Source of the DNA: Spirosoma telluris
Lineage (GTDB): Bacteria; Bacteroidota; Bacteroidia; Cytophagales; Spirosomataceae
Assembly: GCA_003259005.1 (NCBI GenBank)
Contig: QLII01000001.1
Span: forward strand, 558,001 to 622,000
Direction: 5' to 3'
Length of the DNA stretch: 64,000 bases
Of the stretch, positions 8,706 to 20,767 are shown in pieces; within the stretch, counting starts at the first letter, position 1, and each line of letters opens with the position of its first letter. Below the pieces are notes generated by a model. It worked only from the letters and a program-made list of their open reading frames with translations, was not told the DNA's origin and ran no database searches. The position numbers were made by a program, and so were the translations under genes.

Positions 8706-9782
8706 TTGATGTACCAGAATTATACGACTGATGATTTTTTGCAGGATACCGCTTTTCGAAAGTGGGTTTTGCAGGGAACACCCAGTGATGATGCATTCTG
8801 GGCTGACATATTGCGAAACTTTCCCCATCAACGAGATACTATCCAGCAGGCGCGGGAATTTCTACTGACGTTACATGAGCAGGTCGAGGCCGATTTTCCC
8901 TCGGAACAGCAAGTTGACTTACTCTACAAACGAATAGTAGAGAATGCTCATGAAGCGCCTGTTCGACCCTTATACTCATGGTCGAGTTGGTGGGTCGCGG
9001 CCTCTGTTAGCCTACTGATTGTTTTAAGTGGCTGGTGGTTTACGCAGAAAAATATCGTCCGAATTGCTAAGTCTGACTCGACTGGCATGCTTGATTCCAG
9101 GCTGTTTGAGCAAGTCGTTAATACGAGTGCGGCCGTCCTGATCGTCAACTTACCGGATGGAAGCCAGGCATCACTGGAGCCTCGTTCACAACTTCACTAT
9201 CGAAAAGCATTTGCCGATACTATTCGAGAAGTATTCCTCGTTGGAGAAGCTTTTTTTGAGGTACAAAAAAATCCAGCTAAACCTTTTCTGGTTCGCGCCA
9301 ATGCGATTACTACGAGGGTATTGGGCACTAGTTTTCGCGTGAGCGCCTATGACCAGGATCAGCAAATCAAAGTGATGGTGAAAACTGGACGAGTAGCTGT
9401 TTTTTCAACTCAAAGCCGAAAATATACTGATCCTGAGCAGGATGGACTCATTTTAACGCCTAATCAGCAAGCTGATTTTACGAAAACGGACGCTCATTTT
9501 ACCCGCACGCTCGTCGACAAACCAATCCCAATTATCCCGCAAACTGAGTTGCAGCAGTTCTCATTTCGGAATGCCCCCTTGCCTGAGATTTTGCAGGCCA
9601 TTGAAAAAACGTATGGTGTAGAGCTCATCTTCGACGAGCAACAGCTAAGCAATTGTCGACTGACAACCTCGCTTGAAAACGAAAACCTATTTGAAAAAAT
9701 GGATGTCCTCTGCGAAGCGATTGGGGCCACTTATAAACTAGTAGATGCCCAAATTATTATCAAGAGTAAAGGCTGCGATTAA
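8706..9782 (+). CDS. FecR family anti-sigma factor / signal transducer
   Basis: 358 residues. An N-terminal cytoplasmic portion of about 95 residues is followed by one membrane segment (WWVAASVSLLIVLSGWWF). The periplasmic FecR domain includes VNLPDGSQASLEPRSQLHYRKAF, REVFLVGEAFFEVQKNPAKPFLVRA and TRVLGTSFRVSAY. A C-terminal DUF4974-type domain is EILQAIEKTYGVELIFDEQQLSNCRLTTSL. It senses the state of the SusC STN domain and controls the upstream sigma factor. It follows that gene by 82 bp in the same direction. Confidence 0.93.
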   Translation: MMYQNYTTDDFLQDTAFRKWVLQGTPSDDAFWADILRNFPHQRDTIQQAREFLLTLHEQVEADFPSEQQVDLLYKRIVENAHEAPVRPLYSWSSWWVAASVSLLIVLSGWWFTQKNIVRIAKSDSTGMLDSRLFEQVVNTSAAVLIVNLPDGSQASLEPRSQLHYRKAFADTIREVFLVGEAFFEVQKNPAKPFLVRANAITTRVLGTSFRVSAYDQDQQIKVMVKTGRVAVFSTQSRKYTDPEQDGLILTPNQQADFTKTDAHFTRTLVDKPIPIIPQTELQQFSFRNAPLPEILQAIEKTYGVELIFDEQQLSNCRLTTSLENENLFEKMDVLCEAIGATYKLVDAQIIIKSKGCD

Positions 9783-9852
9783 CCCAATTCTGAACCTTTC
9801 TAACCCTACCTGCCTATGCCACAATTGCTCAATCGAGTAATCCAGTAAAAAA

Positions 9853-9877
9853 CCGGTAACGGTTCCAGCGTTACCGG
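9853..9877. terminator. Hairpin between fecR and susC
   Basis: A perfect 9-bp stem CCGGTAACG / CGTTACCGG with a 7-nt loop lies 70 bp after the fecR-like stop. Six A residues precede it and CTTCT follows, so it would act best as a terminator for the minus strand and as a weak attenuator on the plus strand. It may lower or separate susC expression from the regulators. Confidence 0.5.
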
Positions 9878-9976
9878 CTTCTAAATGACCTTCTCTACTG
9901 ACACAACCAGTATCCCGTTCCAGCGGGTGTGAAGGTTTGTTTTTGTGTCTTTCAATTACAAAAACCTATCAAATCA

Positions 9977-12900
9977 ATGAAAAAAACACTACGAATCAAA
10001 AAAAAACTGATTCACCTCATGAAACTATCGCTCCTGCATATTTCGATAGCGATCCTATTCGCAGGGGTGTCTTTGGCTCGGGAAGTTACAGCCCAGGAAC
10101 TCTTGGATCGAAAAATAAACATACGGATTACTAACCAGGACATTATCAGTGTTCTGGCAAGTATTGAGAAGCAGGCAGATGTAAAGTTTACCTACCGCCC
10201 CAAACTCGTGATAGCTAGCCAACGCATGACATTCACTGTCGTCAATGAGTCGTTAGGACAGGTACTTGACCGGCTGCTTCACCCCTTACAAATCAAGTAC
10301 AAAGTCATTAAGAATCAGATTGTTTTGTCGCCCCTGACAACGCAAGCCGATGAAGTAAGGATTCAGTATGAACCGGATTCCCAGACAGAATCACTGGCGG
10401 ATGTAGCTATTTCTGGAACCGTTACGGACGACAAAGGCGATGCACTGCCGGGTGTTACGGTGGTCGTAAAAGGGACTGCACGTGGCACAACAACCGATGC
10501 GCAGGGTACCTACCGAATTAGCGTTACCGATGTGAACTCAGTTTTACTATTCAGTTTCGTCGGCTATAATACAAAGGAGGTTTCGATAGGTAATCGAACC
10601 GAAATCAATGTCCAGCTGGAAGCGAGTAACAACCAACTCACCGAAGTAGTCGTAACAGGCTATACCAGCCAGCAGAAAAAAGATATTATCGGGGCGGTGT
10701 CCGTTGTAAAAGCCAGCGATCTGAATGCGACTCCTTCCGCCAATCTGGTCGCTCAATTGCAGGTAGGGCAGCGGGTGTTACGGTTAGTAGTACCGGCGAT
10801 CCTGGTAGTTCGGCATCCATTCGAATTCGAGGATTTGCTTCCTATGGAAACAACAATCCACTTTATGTGATCGACGGTGTCCCAACAACCGATGCCTCAC
10901 GAATTAATCCGCAGGATGTTGAATCGATCCAGGTGCTGAAAGATGCCTCCTCAGCATCGATCTATGGAGCCAGAGCTGCCAATGGGGTCATTATCATAAC
11001 GACGAAAGGCGGAAAAATGGGCAAAACAACCCTGACGTACGATACCTATTATGGTGTCCAGTCAACCCCGCTTAACCGAATCCCTAAGCTGTTAAACACC
11101 AGTGAATTGCTAACCTATCTGGATAAAACAACCGCAACTACGTTTGTAGACCCAATTTTTGGGCAGCATGGCTCGTTTGCTATTCCCGATCGCTACATCG
11201 TTAGCAATGGATTCAAAGGGGGCGTATCGGCGAGTGATCCCCGCGCGAATCCAGATTTATATACCATCGCTGATTATACGAATCCGTACCAGATTTTTCA
11301 GACGAGTCCGGGTACCAACTGGTTCGATGCCATGTCGCAGAAGGGCATTATCCAAAGCCACCAGTTAACGGCTAGCGGAGGCAATGATAAATCGACCTTT
11401 TCGCTGGGTATGAATTATTTTAATCAGCAGGGCACCTTTAAAAACACGGGCTACGATCGGTATTCGCTGCGGCTTAATTCCAGCTTTAGTCCGACCAGTT
11501 TCTTAACCGTGGGCGAAAACCTTCAGGTATCATACGACAACCGGCGGGTGATGCCACCGTAATTGGCGAAACCAGTGCCTGGGCGTATGCACTCCGAAGT
11601 GCCTCGTTTATACCCGTTTATGACATTAAGGGCGGCTATGGGGGCTCACTCGTTGGTGGAACGGCCGGTGTTGGCTATAATCCGGTATCGTATCTGGAGC
11701 GTCGGAAAGACTGGACCAACCAAAATCTGAGAGCATTCGGGAATGTTTTTGCGCAGGTGAACATCAGTAAAGACCTGGCCTTGCGAACATCTATGGGTAT
11801 TGATGCGCGCAACGGAACGCTTCAGCGGGCCTTTTTAAAAGAATACGAAGCCAGCCAGTCACGAAGAGTGACCCAGTTGACCGAAGCTTCGAATAATTAC
11901 CTGAGCTGGACGTGGAGTAACACCCTGACGTACCAGAAAAAGTTTGCTCAGTTGCACGATATAAAGGTTTTGCTCGGTACCGAAGCCATTAAAAATACAG
12001 GACGGGGTTTGTTTGGAGCCAAGAGTAACTATGATTTTGAGTCAACTAATTTCCTGTCGCTCAATACAGGCTTGCCGCAGTCGCTGGGTGATGTTAGTGC
12101 TAACGATGCGGATATTAACCGGAATACCCTGCTATTCAGCAATTCATTGTTTTCCTACTTCGGTCGGCTCGACTATATTTTAAGGACAAGTATTTGTTCA
12201 ATGCTACCTTTCGGCGGGATGGTTCATCGCTCTTTGGACCTGATGTACGCTATGCCAATTTTCCGTCTCTCGGCGTCGGTTGGCGGATTTCCGACGAAGC
12301 CTTCCTGAAATCGGTTAGCTGGCTCAATGAGTTAAAACTACGTGCTGGCTGGGGGCAGATGGGCAGTATTTCCAACGTGCCTGCCTTCAATCAGTATTCA
12401 ACGTATAGCGCTGCACCGGGCAGTAATTACTACGATGTCAATGGCGTTAACATCGGTTCAACCCAGGGCTATGGGGCAAGCTCTCAGGGTAATTTGCTAA
12501 CCAAATGGGAAACCACCGAAACCACCAATATTGGCCTAGATGCCTCTATTCTACAGGGAAAATGGAGTTTCACAGTCGACGTCTATACAAAAAACACGCG
12601 AGACTTACTGGTGCCGAGTCTGCGAAATGGGCTGGAATTGCTGGTGACCAAGCCGTTGGTCAATCTGGGAACCATGCGCAATACGGGTATCGACCTACAA
12701 CTAACGAATCAGGGGCGTATCACCTCGGATCTGAGCTATGATGCAACCCTGACATTTACCCATTACAAAAATCAGTTGACCAAACTCAATGATGAAAATA
12801 CCGCGCAGCTGGTAGCCGCGAGTCGGATAACCAATGCCCTGATTACAACGCAGGGGCAGGCTGTCTCGTCCTTTTATGGGTATCAAATCGATGGTTTTTA

Positions 12901-13580
12901 TAATAACCAGGCAGAGGTCGATGCTGGTCCGAAAATCAATGGGGCGTCGGGCGTGGTAGGTTCCTGGAAATACAAAGACATGAACGGAGATGGTAATATC
13001 ACCACGGCCGACCGAACCGTACTGGGATCTCCTCATCCCAATTTTCAAATGGGATTGAATCTCGGTTTTCGCTGGAAAGGTTTTGATCTGAGCAGTTTTG
13101 TGTTCTGGAACCAGGGAAATCAACTCTATAATTACACCAAGTACTTTACGTACATGGGCGTGTTAGGCGGCTCTGTTGCTTCCGGAAGTTATATGACGCC
13201 TGGACACCCCAAACTGCCTCGACCGCCAAAACGCCCCAATTGGGGTAGGAGCCACCAATGGCTATACAGCCTTTGTGACGGGCAATTCGAGTTCATTTTA
13301 TGTAGAGAACGGGTCGTATCTGCGGGGTAAAACCATCCAGCTGGGCTACAGCTTTCCCAAGACGTTACTGAAGACTATCAAGCTGAGTAACCTCCGAATC
13401 TACGCGCAGGCGCAGAATTTTTTCACCATTACCAAATACACCGGAGCCGATCCTGACCTAGGACTCGTATCAGGCGCATCGGTTGAGCAAACGGCCAGCA
13501 GCGACCAGAATCTGGGCGTTGACTACTCCGGCTATCCCAATCCGCGTCAGTTTTTATTGGGCCTAAACGTATCCTTTTAA
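9977..13580 (+). CDS. SusC/RagA TonB-linked outer-membrane receptor with STN domain (five frameshifts)
   Basis: The preferred start is ATG 9977, followed by a long signal peptide ending near VTAQ. Order: STN domain (KINIRITNQDIISVLASIEK, about residues 42-115), carboxypeptidase-like domain (ISGTVTDDKGDALPGVTVVVKG), plug (VVVTGYTSQQKKDIIGAVSVV; VIDGVPTTDASRINPQDVES; KDASSASIYGARAANGVIIITTKGG) and a large barrel ending LGLNVSF. Frames change at about 10762 (GG), 11546-11548 (GGG), 12182-12183 (AA), 13190-13194 and 13242-13245 (GGGG). Each needs one added base, giving 1202 residues, normal for the family. No other nonsense codons occur. The STN domain signals to the FecR upstream, and SusD follows 15 bp downstream. 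The substrate is not evident; the PQQ dehydrogenase downstream hints at a sugar or alcohol. Confidence 0.92.
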
Positions 13581-13595
13581 CTCCGACATTCCGCT

Positions 13596-15370
13596 ATGAA
13601 ACCGATTCTAACTAATACGGCAATCACCTTACTGCTTTCGCTGGCTACGCTTTCGGCCTGCAAGCAACAATTTCTTGACCTGGGGCCTCAGGGCGTTTAT
13701 AACGAAAGTGATTTACTCAGCAAAAAAGGGATCGATGGGTTTTTAATCGATGCCTACGCGACACTGGATGGGAACTTGTCGGCCAATTTTCTGGGCCTGA
13801 GTGGGACATACAACTGGATTTGGGGCAGTATAACCGGGGGAGATGCGTATAAAGGCGGTACTAACTTCACCGACCAAAGCGAAATTAACCAGGTGATGCA
13901 GTATGCAACTCCCACCACCAACTCTCAATTACTGGCCCGCTGGAATGGTATTTTCGATGGTGTTGGCCGGGCCAATATCGTCTTGAAAGAACTAGCGAAA
14001 GCAACCGATCCCGCCCTGACGGATGCCCTAAAAAAACAGATCGAGGGCGAGGCTCGTTTCCTGCGTGCTTTCCATCATTTCGAAGGAAAGAAAATCTTTG
14101 GCAACATTCCCTTCGTGGATGAAAAAGCTACCGACTACAAAATCCCGAATACCGATGCGAGTGGTAACTATGTCAATAGCTGGCCCCAACTGGAAACCGA
14201 CTTCAAATTTGCTTATGATAACCTGGACGAAGTGAAAACGGGAAAAGGCCGGGTCAATAAATGGACGGCTGGGGCTTATCTGGCGAAGGCGTATCTGTAT
14301 CAGAATAAATTCACGGAAGCTAAAGCGCTATTTGATGTTATCATCGGACAAGGGAAAACCAGTCAGGGTGTAAAGCTGGACTTAACGACGGGCTTTGGCG
14401 AGAACTTTCGCATCGCGACGCAAAACAGTAAAGAGTCGATGCTGGAGGTACAAAGTGCCATTGGGGATGGAGCCAGCGATAATACGAACGGGTTCCGGGA
14501 AGCAATCCTTTGTTACCCCAATGGTATTGCGGGTGGCACGAACTCCTGGTTTTACCGACCCTCGCAGAACCTGGTCAACGCGTTCCGTACCGATGAAAAT
14601 GGCCTTCCCCTGCTCGATACGTATAACGACGTCGATGTTACCTCGAATGAGATAGTGCCGGATGCCAGTCCGTTCACGCCCTATGCGGGTAACCTGGACC
14701 CGCGTTTAGACCATACCGTTGGTCGCCGGGGCATTCCCTATCTGGACTGGGGTATGATGACGGGTGTGGCTTTCACGGCCCTCCTGGCGAGTCGATTACC
14801 AATGGTGGACCTTTCACGGGGAAGAAACACGTTTTCTCCTCAGTCGAGTATAGTTCGGGGCAGGTGGTTCGGGCTAGTTTTGGCATTGCCAGCGCCTTGA
14901 ATTATGATCTGATGCGGTTTGCCGATGTGTTATTGATGGCGGCTGAGTGCGAAGTGGAAGTCGGTAGTCTGGATAAAGCGCGTGAATACGTCAATCGCGT
15001 TCGTGCCCGGGCTGCGGCTTCGCCCATCAAAGCGCTGGACGGAACCGCCAATGCAGCCAAATATGTCGTTAGTCCCTATACTACGGCCTGGGCCAGCAAA
15101 GAGGTTGCCCGAAAGGCCGTCCGCTTTGAACGGAGAATCGAGTTGGGAATGGAAGGTCACCGCTTCTTCGATCTGGTTCGATGGGGCATTGCCGATCAGG
15201 TTATCAATAACGAGTATCTACCAAAGGAAAGTGTACGTCGTTCGCTGGCGTTGGGTAGCGGGGTTAAGTTTACCAAAAACAAAAGTGAATACCAGCCCAT
15301 TCCGGATTATGCCATCACGCAAAGCTTTGTGGCTGGCCAGCCAACGCTGAAACAAAATCCTGGTTATTGA
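13596..15370 (+). CDS. SusD/RagB-like nutrient-binding lipoprotein (one frameshift)
   Basis: The N-terminal signal ends in LATLSAC, with the lipidated Cys near residue 22, followed by KQQFLDLGPQGVYNE. SusD features follow: ARWNGIFDGVGRANIVLKEL, EARFLRAFHHFEGKKIFGNIPFVDE, the RVNKWTAGAYLAKAYLY repeat helices, and a C-terminal ALNYDLMRFADVLLMAAEC with FERRIELGMEGHRFFDLVRWG. The frame breaks at GG 14777-14778; one added G gives 591 residues. It caps the SusC barrel and delivers ligand, acting on the outer face of the outer membrane. A perfect hairpin 28 bp after its stop separates it from the dehydrogenase. Confidence 0.93.
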
Positions 15371-15397
15371 TCGCCTTGTATCGAGACTATATCTAGA

Positions 15398-15427
15398 CAA
15401 GGGTAGCTCAACGATAAGCTACCCTTG
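15398..15427. terminator. Hairpin after susD
   Basis: A perfect 11-bp stem CAAGGGTAGCT / AGCTACCCTTG with an 8-nt loop, 28 bp after the susD stop. No T run follows, so it may stabilise the susCD mRNA 3' end rather than stop transcription outright. Confidence 0.55.
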
Positions 15428-15466
15428 CCAACACGTTCCTCCTGAATTCACTTGTGTATAGGCGTA

Positions 15467-17616
15467 ATGAAACGTAGCACTCTCTCTGTTCTTTTTCTAT
15501 TCGCCGTTATCTTAACGGCTGCCCAACTGATTACTATACTGGGAGAACCTAAGTCAGCTACCGATTGGTCAGAGTATTTAGGCGGGCCGGACCGGAATCA
15601 TTATTCAACGCTGACCCAACTCAATATAACTAACGTTAGTCAGCTTAAGGTTGCCTGGGAGTACCATTCCCGCGACTCGGGTCAGGTACAGTGCAACCCG
15701 ATTATAGTGGATGGTACGCTCTACGGTGTCACGGCATCGAATCAGCTTTTTGCGCTCGATGCCGTGACAGGTCAGCAGAAGTGGCGTTACGTAGAACCGG
15801 ATACCAAAACGTTCAACACCAACCGGGGTGTTACCTATTGGAAATGTAATAAAGCCGGAGACCCTGAACCCGCGCGACTGTTGTATGCCTATGGCTCCTG
15901 GCTTTATGCGATCAATGCCCAGACCGGACAACCGATTCCTGGCTTTGGTGAGCATGGCCGGGTGAGTCTGAAAGTCGGATTAGGGGAATCGGCGAAGGCT
16001 AAATTTGTGATTTCTAATACACCGGGTACACTCTTCGAGGATTTGCTGTTCATGCCCCTACGGGTTTCGGAGGGAGCGGATGCAGCCCCCGGCTCAATTC
16101 AGGCGTTTAATGTTCGGACGGGTAAATTGGCCTGGGTTTTTCACACCATTCCACACCCAGGCGAATACGGCTATGAAACCTGGCCTAAAGACGTCTATAA
16201 AAATACGGAAGTAGGAGCTGCTAATAACTGGGCGGGCATGGCGGTTGATCGTAAGCGAGGAATTCTGTACGTACCGACGGGTTCGGCTGGGTTTGATTTT
16301 TATGGCGGAAATCGCAAAGGCCAGAACCTGTTCGCCAATTGTTTACTGGCACTGGACGCCGGACCGGCAAACGAATCTGGCATTACCAACTGGTTCATCA
16401 TGACATCTGGGATCGCGATTTACCAGCTCCGCCTAACCTGATTACCCTTCATCAGAAGGACCGGTCTGGCTTGATAAAGAAGATTGATGCGGTAGCCCAG
16501 GTGACCAAAAGTGCCCACGTCTTTATTTTTGACCGCGTAACCGGTAAGCCGCTTTTCCCAATTCGGGAGATGCCCGTTCCTAAATCGTCTTTGCCTGATG
16601 AAATGGTCTGGCCAACGCAACCCGTTCCAACTTTACCCGCGCCTTTTGCCCGACAAACCCTTGCCGAAACGGAGTTAAACCCCTATGCTGCCAATCGTGA
16701 TTCGGTGGTAGCGCAGTATCGACGGGCCAAAAAAGGCCCGTTTCAGCCATTAAGCAAAACCCCAACGCTGCTATTGCCGGGCGCTGACGGTGGACCGGAA
16801 TGGGGTGGAGCTGCGGTTGACCCTGAGGGTATTCTATATGTGAATGCCAACGAAATGGCCTGGCTATTCAGCCTTAGTGCTACACCGAAAGTGGACGAGC
16901 TGGTACATTTAAGTCCGGGTAATCGACTTTATACAACCTATTGCGTGGCGTGTCATGGGCCGGACCGAAAAGGGAATCCGTCAAGCGGTTATCCCTCGCT
17001 GGTGAACATCGGCCAACGGCGCGACCGGGAGTATGTAGCTAAATTAATTACCAGCGGTAAAGGCATGATGCCTGGCTTATCGGTTCTTACGGCAGGACAA
17101 AAGCAGGAACTATTGGCGTTTTTGTTTAACGATGAGAAAGTGGAAACCGTAACTACGACCTCTGGCCTGCCTGCTAAACCTGGCCCTTATGTTCCTTATC
17201 GGTTCAACGGATACACAAAATTTTTAGATAGTAAAGGATACCCTGCCATCAAGCCGCCCTGGGGTACATTAACCGCTATCGACCTCAACACAGGCCATCA
17301 GATTTGGCAAAAGACCCTGGGTGAATTCCCTGAATTGACTAAACGGGGCCTTCTGCCAACTGGCACCGAAAACTATGGCGGCCCTGTCGTCACAAAGGGA
17401 GGTTTATTATTTATTGCGGCTACCAAAGATGGGATGTTTCGGGCCTATGACAAGAAAACAGGCCACTTGTTATGGCAGACCCAATTGCCAGCGGCTGGTT
17501 TTGCCACGCCCAGCACCTACGAAGTGAATGGGAAACAATTTATCGTAATTGCCTGCGGAGGGGCAAAGTTAGGCGTCCCCAAAGGGGATAGTTACGTTGC
17601 CTTCGCTTTGCCCTGA
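15467..17616 (+). CDS. PQQ-dependent dehydrogenase with built-in cytochrome c domain (one frameshift)
   Basis: The start ATG 15467 gives a signal anchor (MKRSTLSVLFLFAVILTAAQ). The first half shows quinoprotein blades: DWSEYLGGPDRNHYSTLTQL, VAWEYHSRDSGQVQCNPI, and ALDAVTGQQKWRY. The second half has HYQLVHHDIWDRDLPAPPNL, GGPEWGGAAVDPEG, a cytochrome c insertion with CVACHG and a candidate axial Met in GKGMMPGL, and the last blades ending GGAKLGVPKGDSYVAFALP. It oxidises a sugar or alcohol in the periplasm and passes electrons through haem c. The frame changes at CC 16359-16360; one added C gives 716 residues. Downstream of susCD, it probably handles the imported ligand or a relative (inference). 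Confidence 0.9.
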
Positions 17617-17699
17617 AACTATTATCCTGATAAGGATGCCGCCTTTCGAATTCAGAAACAAAGAGTTTTTATTAATAGGTTAAGGTTGGTTCGTAAAGC

Positions 17700-17727
17700 C
17701 CCGGTAGATCTCTGCCGGGAGTTTTAT
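17700..17727 (+). terminator. Rho-independent terminator after the PQQ dehydrogenase
   Basis: CCCGG / CCGGG stem extended by T-G, A-T and G-C pairs, followed by AGTTTTATTAT. It lies 84 bp after the stop and would end the susCD-dehydrogenase transcript. Confidence 0.75.
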
Positions 17728-17943
17728 TATTTACTCATAAAGGTTCTCGAGTTTATTCCTAAATGACAAAAGAGGTTTTACTGAACGATAAATCTCTTTA
17801 GGAAATGATATTAACTATCTAATTAACAATCATATGCGCTAGCAGCAATAATCTTTTACTGAACCATTAGTAAAGTCATCTTTAGGGAGATAGTCGTATA
17901 CGTATTTTTAGAAAAATAGAAACATTTCTCAATTAATTCCCCT
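17728..17943. other. Convergent spacer, no gene seen
   Basis: AT-rich sequence between the plus-strand dehydrogenase terminator and the 3' end of the minus-strand peroxidase. No open frame of note on either strand. Confidence 0.5.
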
Positions 17944-19030
17944 TTATCTATCCCTGTTGGTGTTTACAAGCTTTGCCGGAGTGGGCACGTTCAAACGGGA
18001 TTCGGCAAACCGACAGTCCTGTAGAAACGAGTCATCGGTCAGGGTGCGCAAAAAGGCTACGATGTCTGTCTGTTCCTTAGGCGTAAGCGAAAGACCAAGG
18101 ATGCCTGTTTCGCGGTCTTTTTTCAGGATGTAGTCTAGCGTTTCGCCATGCTGAACCCCGAGCCATAATGCGCCACTACTTCTTCTAACGTGGCGAATCG
18201 ACCGTCGTGCATGTAGGGGCAGTTACGGCTACGTTGCGGAGGGTAGGTACTTTAAACTTGTAGCGATCGTCGTTTTTTAATGTAATATCAAATTGGCCTT
18301 GGTCGTCGTTTGCGGTTTTGGATAGGCCGTTATTTCGAAACGAGAAGTCAGTGAACAAAGGCTCGGGATGACAACCGCTGCATTTCCGCTCAACCAAAAT
18401 CCAGCCCGCTCGCTCGTCTGGGGTGAATGTAGCGCCTTCGTTACGTACCGCTCTATCGTAGCGCGAATTAGCCGACACCATTGTGAGCATAAACTGCGAG
18501 AGTGCTTTTAACAGTCGCTCACCCGTAATTTCAGGACTACCAAACGCCTTCGTAAACAGATTTGGATAATCCCGCTCTTGGCGGAGTTTCTCCAGAATAT
18601 TTGGCAGGGATTCATCCATTTCTGTTTCATTCTGAATTGGCACCATCGGGAATAAATCCAAATCATGTATCCTGCCATCCCACCCAAAATGCCTTGACCA
18701 GGCCAAGTTTGCTAGTGGCATTGTGTTCCGTTTTGTCGACAAATCGTTGATTCCTCGGCTAAGCGCATGACCTTGCTGGGTAAAACCGGATGCCTGTTGG
18801 TGGCAACTGCCGCAACTCATGGTATTGTCTTTCGAAAGAAGCGCTTCGTAGAATAAGGTTCTACCTAACTCTACTCCAGCTTCTGTCAGCGGGTTTCTTT
18901 CGAAGGGATAAACAGGCTTTGGAAAATGGGATGGTACATTAAGGAGGGGCGCTTTCTGATGAGCTGAAAAGAAAAACGCCATTATCAGCAATGCGACCAA
19001 CGTAACAGGTATCGTAATTTTCAACTTCAT
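17944..19030 (-). CDS. Dihaem cytochrome c peroxidase / MauG family protein (two frameshifts)
   Basis: An N-terminal membrane anchor or signal (ITIPVTLVALLIMAFFF) is followed by two haem-binding motifs, CGSCH (residues 73-77) and CSGCH (217-221). FYEALLSKDNTMSCGSCH, HFGWDGRIHDL and the later YMHDGRFATLEEVVAHYGSG are classic for bacterial cytochrome c peroxidases, which reduce hydrogen peroxide in the periplasm with electrons from small cytochromes. The frame ends early after KVPTLRNVAVTAP; one added base in the run at 18216-18219 and one in 18156-18159 restore the distal tail LTPKEQTDIVAFLRTLTDDSF and a stop at 17944. The total is 362 residues, normal for the family. Confidence 0.9.
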
Positions 19031-19349
19031 GATGTACAGCCATCAATTCATCTCTAAACCAGAAGAATTCTTTTTGGCAGATGTACCACCAATAAACTCC
19101 GTTAAATTACTAAAAACGATTGTTTTGTTAACGTTTAGCGATAAAATTGGTATTGTCTTGTCCTGACTAGAATCAGAGAATTTCGTGGACGGTCTTGAGC
19201 AATGGCTATTTGGATATTTAACAGCAGAATTTAGTTCATGTTTAGCATTTTCATGAATTTCTCCTGCCCTTAAAACTTAGAGTATAGTAAACGCTCCACT
19301 TGAACAGATTTGTGCAAGTTCTAATCGTTCATTTCACCCGTCACTCCTG
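19031..19349. other. Intergenic region, no gene seen
   Basis: About 320 bp between two minus-strand genes. It should hold the promoter of the peroxidase gene and the transcript end of the lipoprotein gene. No frame or strong hairpin was seen. Confidence 0.5.
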
Positions 19350-20706
19350 TTATGGTACATTCAGCGGGCGCCCATAAGGAACACTTTCTGCCACAGCCTT
19401 ATTCTGCGCATCCAGTACCTGTAAAATGGCCGTATATAAGCCTGTAGGGACGTTTCCCGGTATAGTAAACGAACCGGGGAAGCCGGTATTCGCTCCATCA
19501 AAAGGAACGACTCTGGCATAGTATGCATCTCCTCCCTGATTAGGGATGAGTTTCAGCACCACATGTTGACCTGCCTTGTCCAACTGCTGTTTCGACTGAT
19601 TGGAGGTGAAAAATAAGGCGGTTTCTTTGGCCGCTGGCACTGGCTCACGGATTGAACAGGGGACAGCCTCACTAACCCTACTAGTAATCAGTGTTCCAAG
19701 AATAGGTCTTGTCGTTTCATCGCTGGCAATATTTAATCGCAAACAGGTTAATAGGGCACCATCAACTAGTACCTGAAGTACATATTGACCTGGCTTTAAA
19801 TTGGATGGAATGGTGACGCGTACCTGTTGGCCATAGGGATTAAATGCCAGATTAGAAAGGGGAAACGTACGGTCAGTAGTGTCTTTTAACAGAAGCGTGA
19901 TATCCCCATCAAATAGACTGGAACCAGTGATGATAAAAGAGCCTCCTACAACGACTTGATAGCCAAAATACGTGTAACCTTCATACTCAATATAGACGTG
20001 TCCTTTGTTAACCAAAAGTGGTTGGCCTACTTTCAGCACACTCCCATCATCCTGAATTAACTCAATGTGATAGCTGCCTAGCCTCATTTTTACCTCGTAT
20101 AATTCAACTCCAATGAAGTTAGGTTCGTTATAATTAACTCCGCTCACGCCACTGGCAGGTTCTCCCCGCTTCACAATAGTAATTTCTCCGGTAGCGTCAT
20201 GGATTAAATGGGCTTCTTTGGGAACTGCATTACCGTACAAATTCAACATGGGAATTTTAATCCCATAGGGAAACCCATCACTGCCATCCTGTAGTGAGTA
20301 ACTAAGAGGAGCTGAGAGCTGATCTACCTGCAGGGGGCCCGTTGGCTGGCTGGTAATCGTATAAATTGTTTGAGCATTCTTATTGGTTTTATGTTGAATA
20401 ATAAACTCGAAGCCCGGTGCCGCCCCGATCAAGACGGGGCGGCTACTACAATTTTATTATTAACCCAGACCGCACTGTCGGTAAGCTCCATACTTACCAG
20501 GGGCATGCCCGTGAGTTTAGCGGGCGTTCGTACGGTGATGAGTCGGGCATTTTGGTCAATCGAAATGTTCTCCTGAGGGATACCTGAAAATGAAATGGAT
20601 TTTATCCGAGGTTTTCCATCCGAAAATGGATCGGGTTCTGTATGGCGACAGGCCAACAGGTAGTAGAGTCCCCATAGTAACAAACCCCTCTTATCAATAT
20701 TTTCAT
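19350..20706 (-). CDS. Surface lipoprotein of unknown function, IPT/TIG-like repeats (two frameshifts)
   Basis: From ATG 20706 the signal reads MKILIRG, then one added base in the run 20685-20688 gives GLLLWGLYYLLAC, a textbook lipobox with Cys near residue 20. A second one-base gap at 20436-20439 joins IDQNARLITVRTPAKL and VWVNNKIVVAA to the remaining ~360 residues. The repaired length is 452. The body is beta-rich and Ser/Gly/Asp-rich, with a segment GGSFIITGSSLFDGDITLLL resembling IPT/TIG immunoglobulin-like folds and two later sandwich-like repeats. No catalytic motif seen. It lies 62 bp downstream of the T9SS-exported esterase gene on the same strand, likely one transcript, so a surface partner of that enzyme is possible. 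Confidence 0.6.
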
Positions 20707-20727
20707 GATGGATTGACTTGATTAAGC

Positions 20728-20761
20728 CTCTCTCCGCAGCCATTAATGGCTGCGGAGAGAG
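20728..20761. repeat. 34-bp perfect palindrome between esterase and lipoprotein genes
   Basis: Each 17-base half reads CTCTCTCCGCAGCCATT and its exact complement. It begins 7 bp after the esterase stop and ends 22 bp before the lipoprotein ATG (minus-strand sense). There is no T run in either direction. It may be an intercistronic mRNA-stabilising hairpin, an attenuator or a REP-type element. Confidence 0.8.
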
Positions 20762-20767
20762 AAATGC

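Noticed and set aside
9929..13580. SusC region read as five separate small genes
   Set aside because: The pieces form one continuous SusC in the right domain order and add up to a normal length after one-base repairs.
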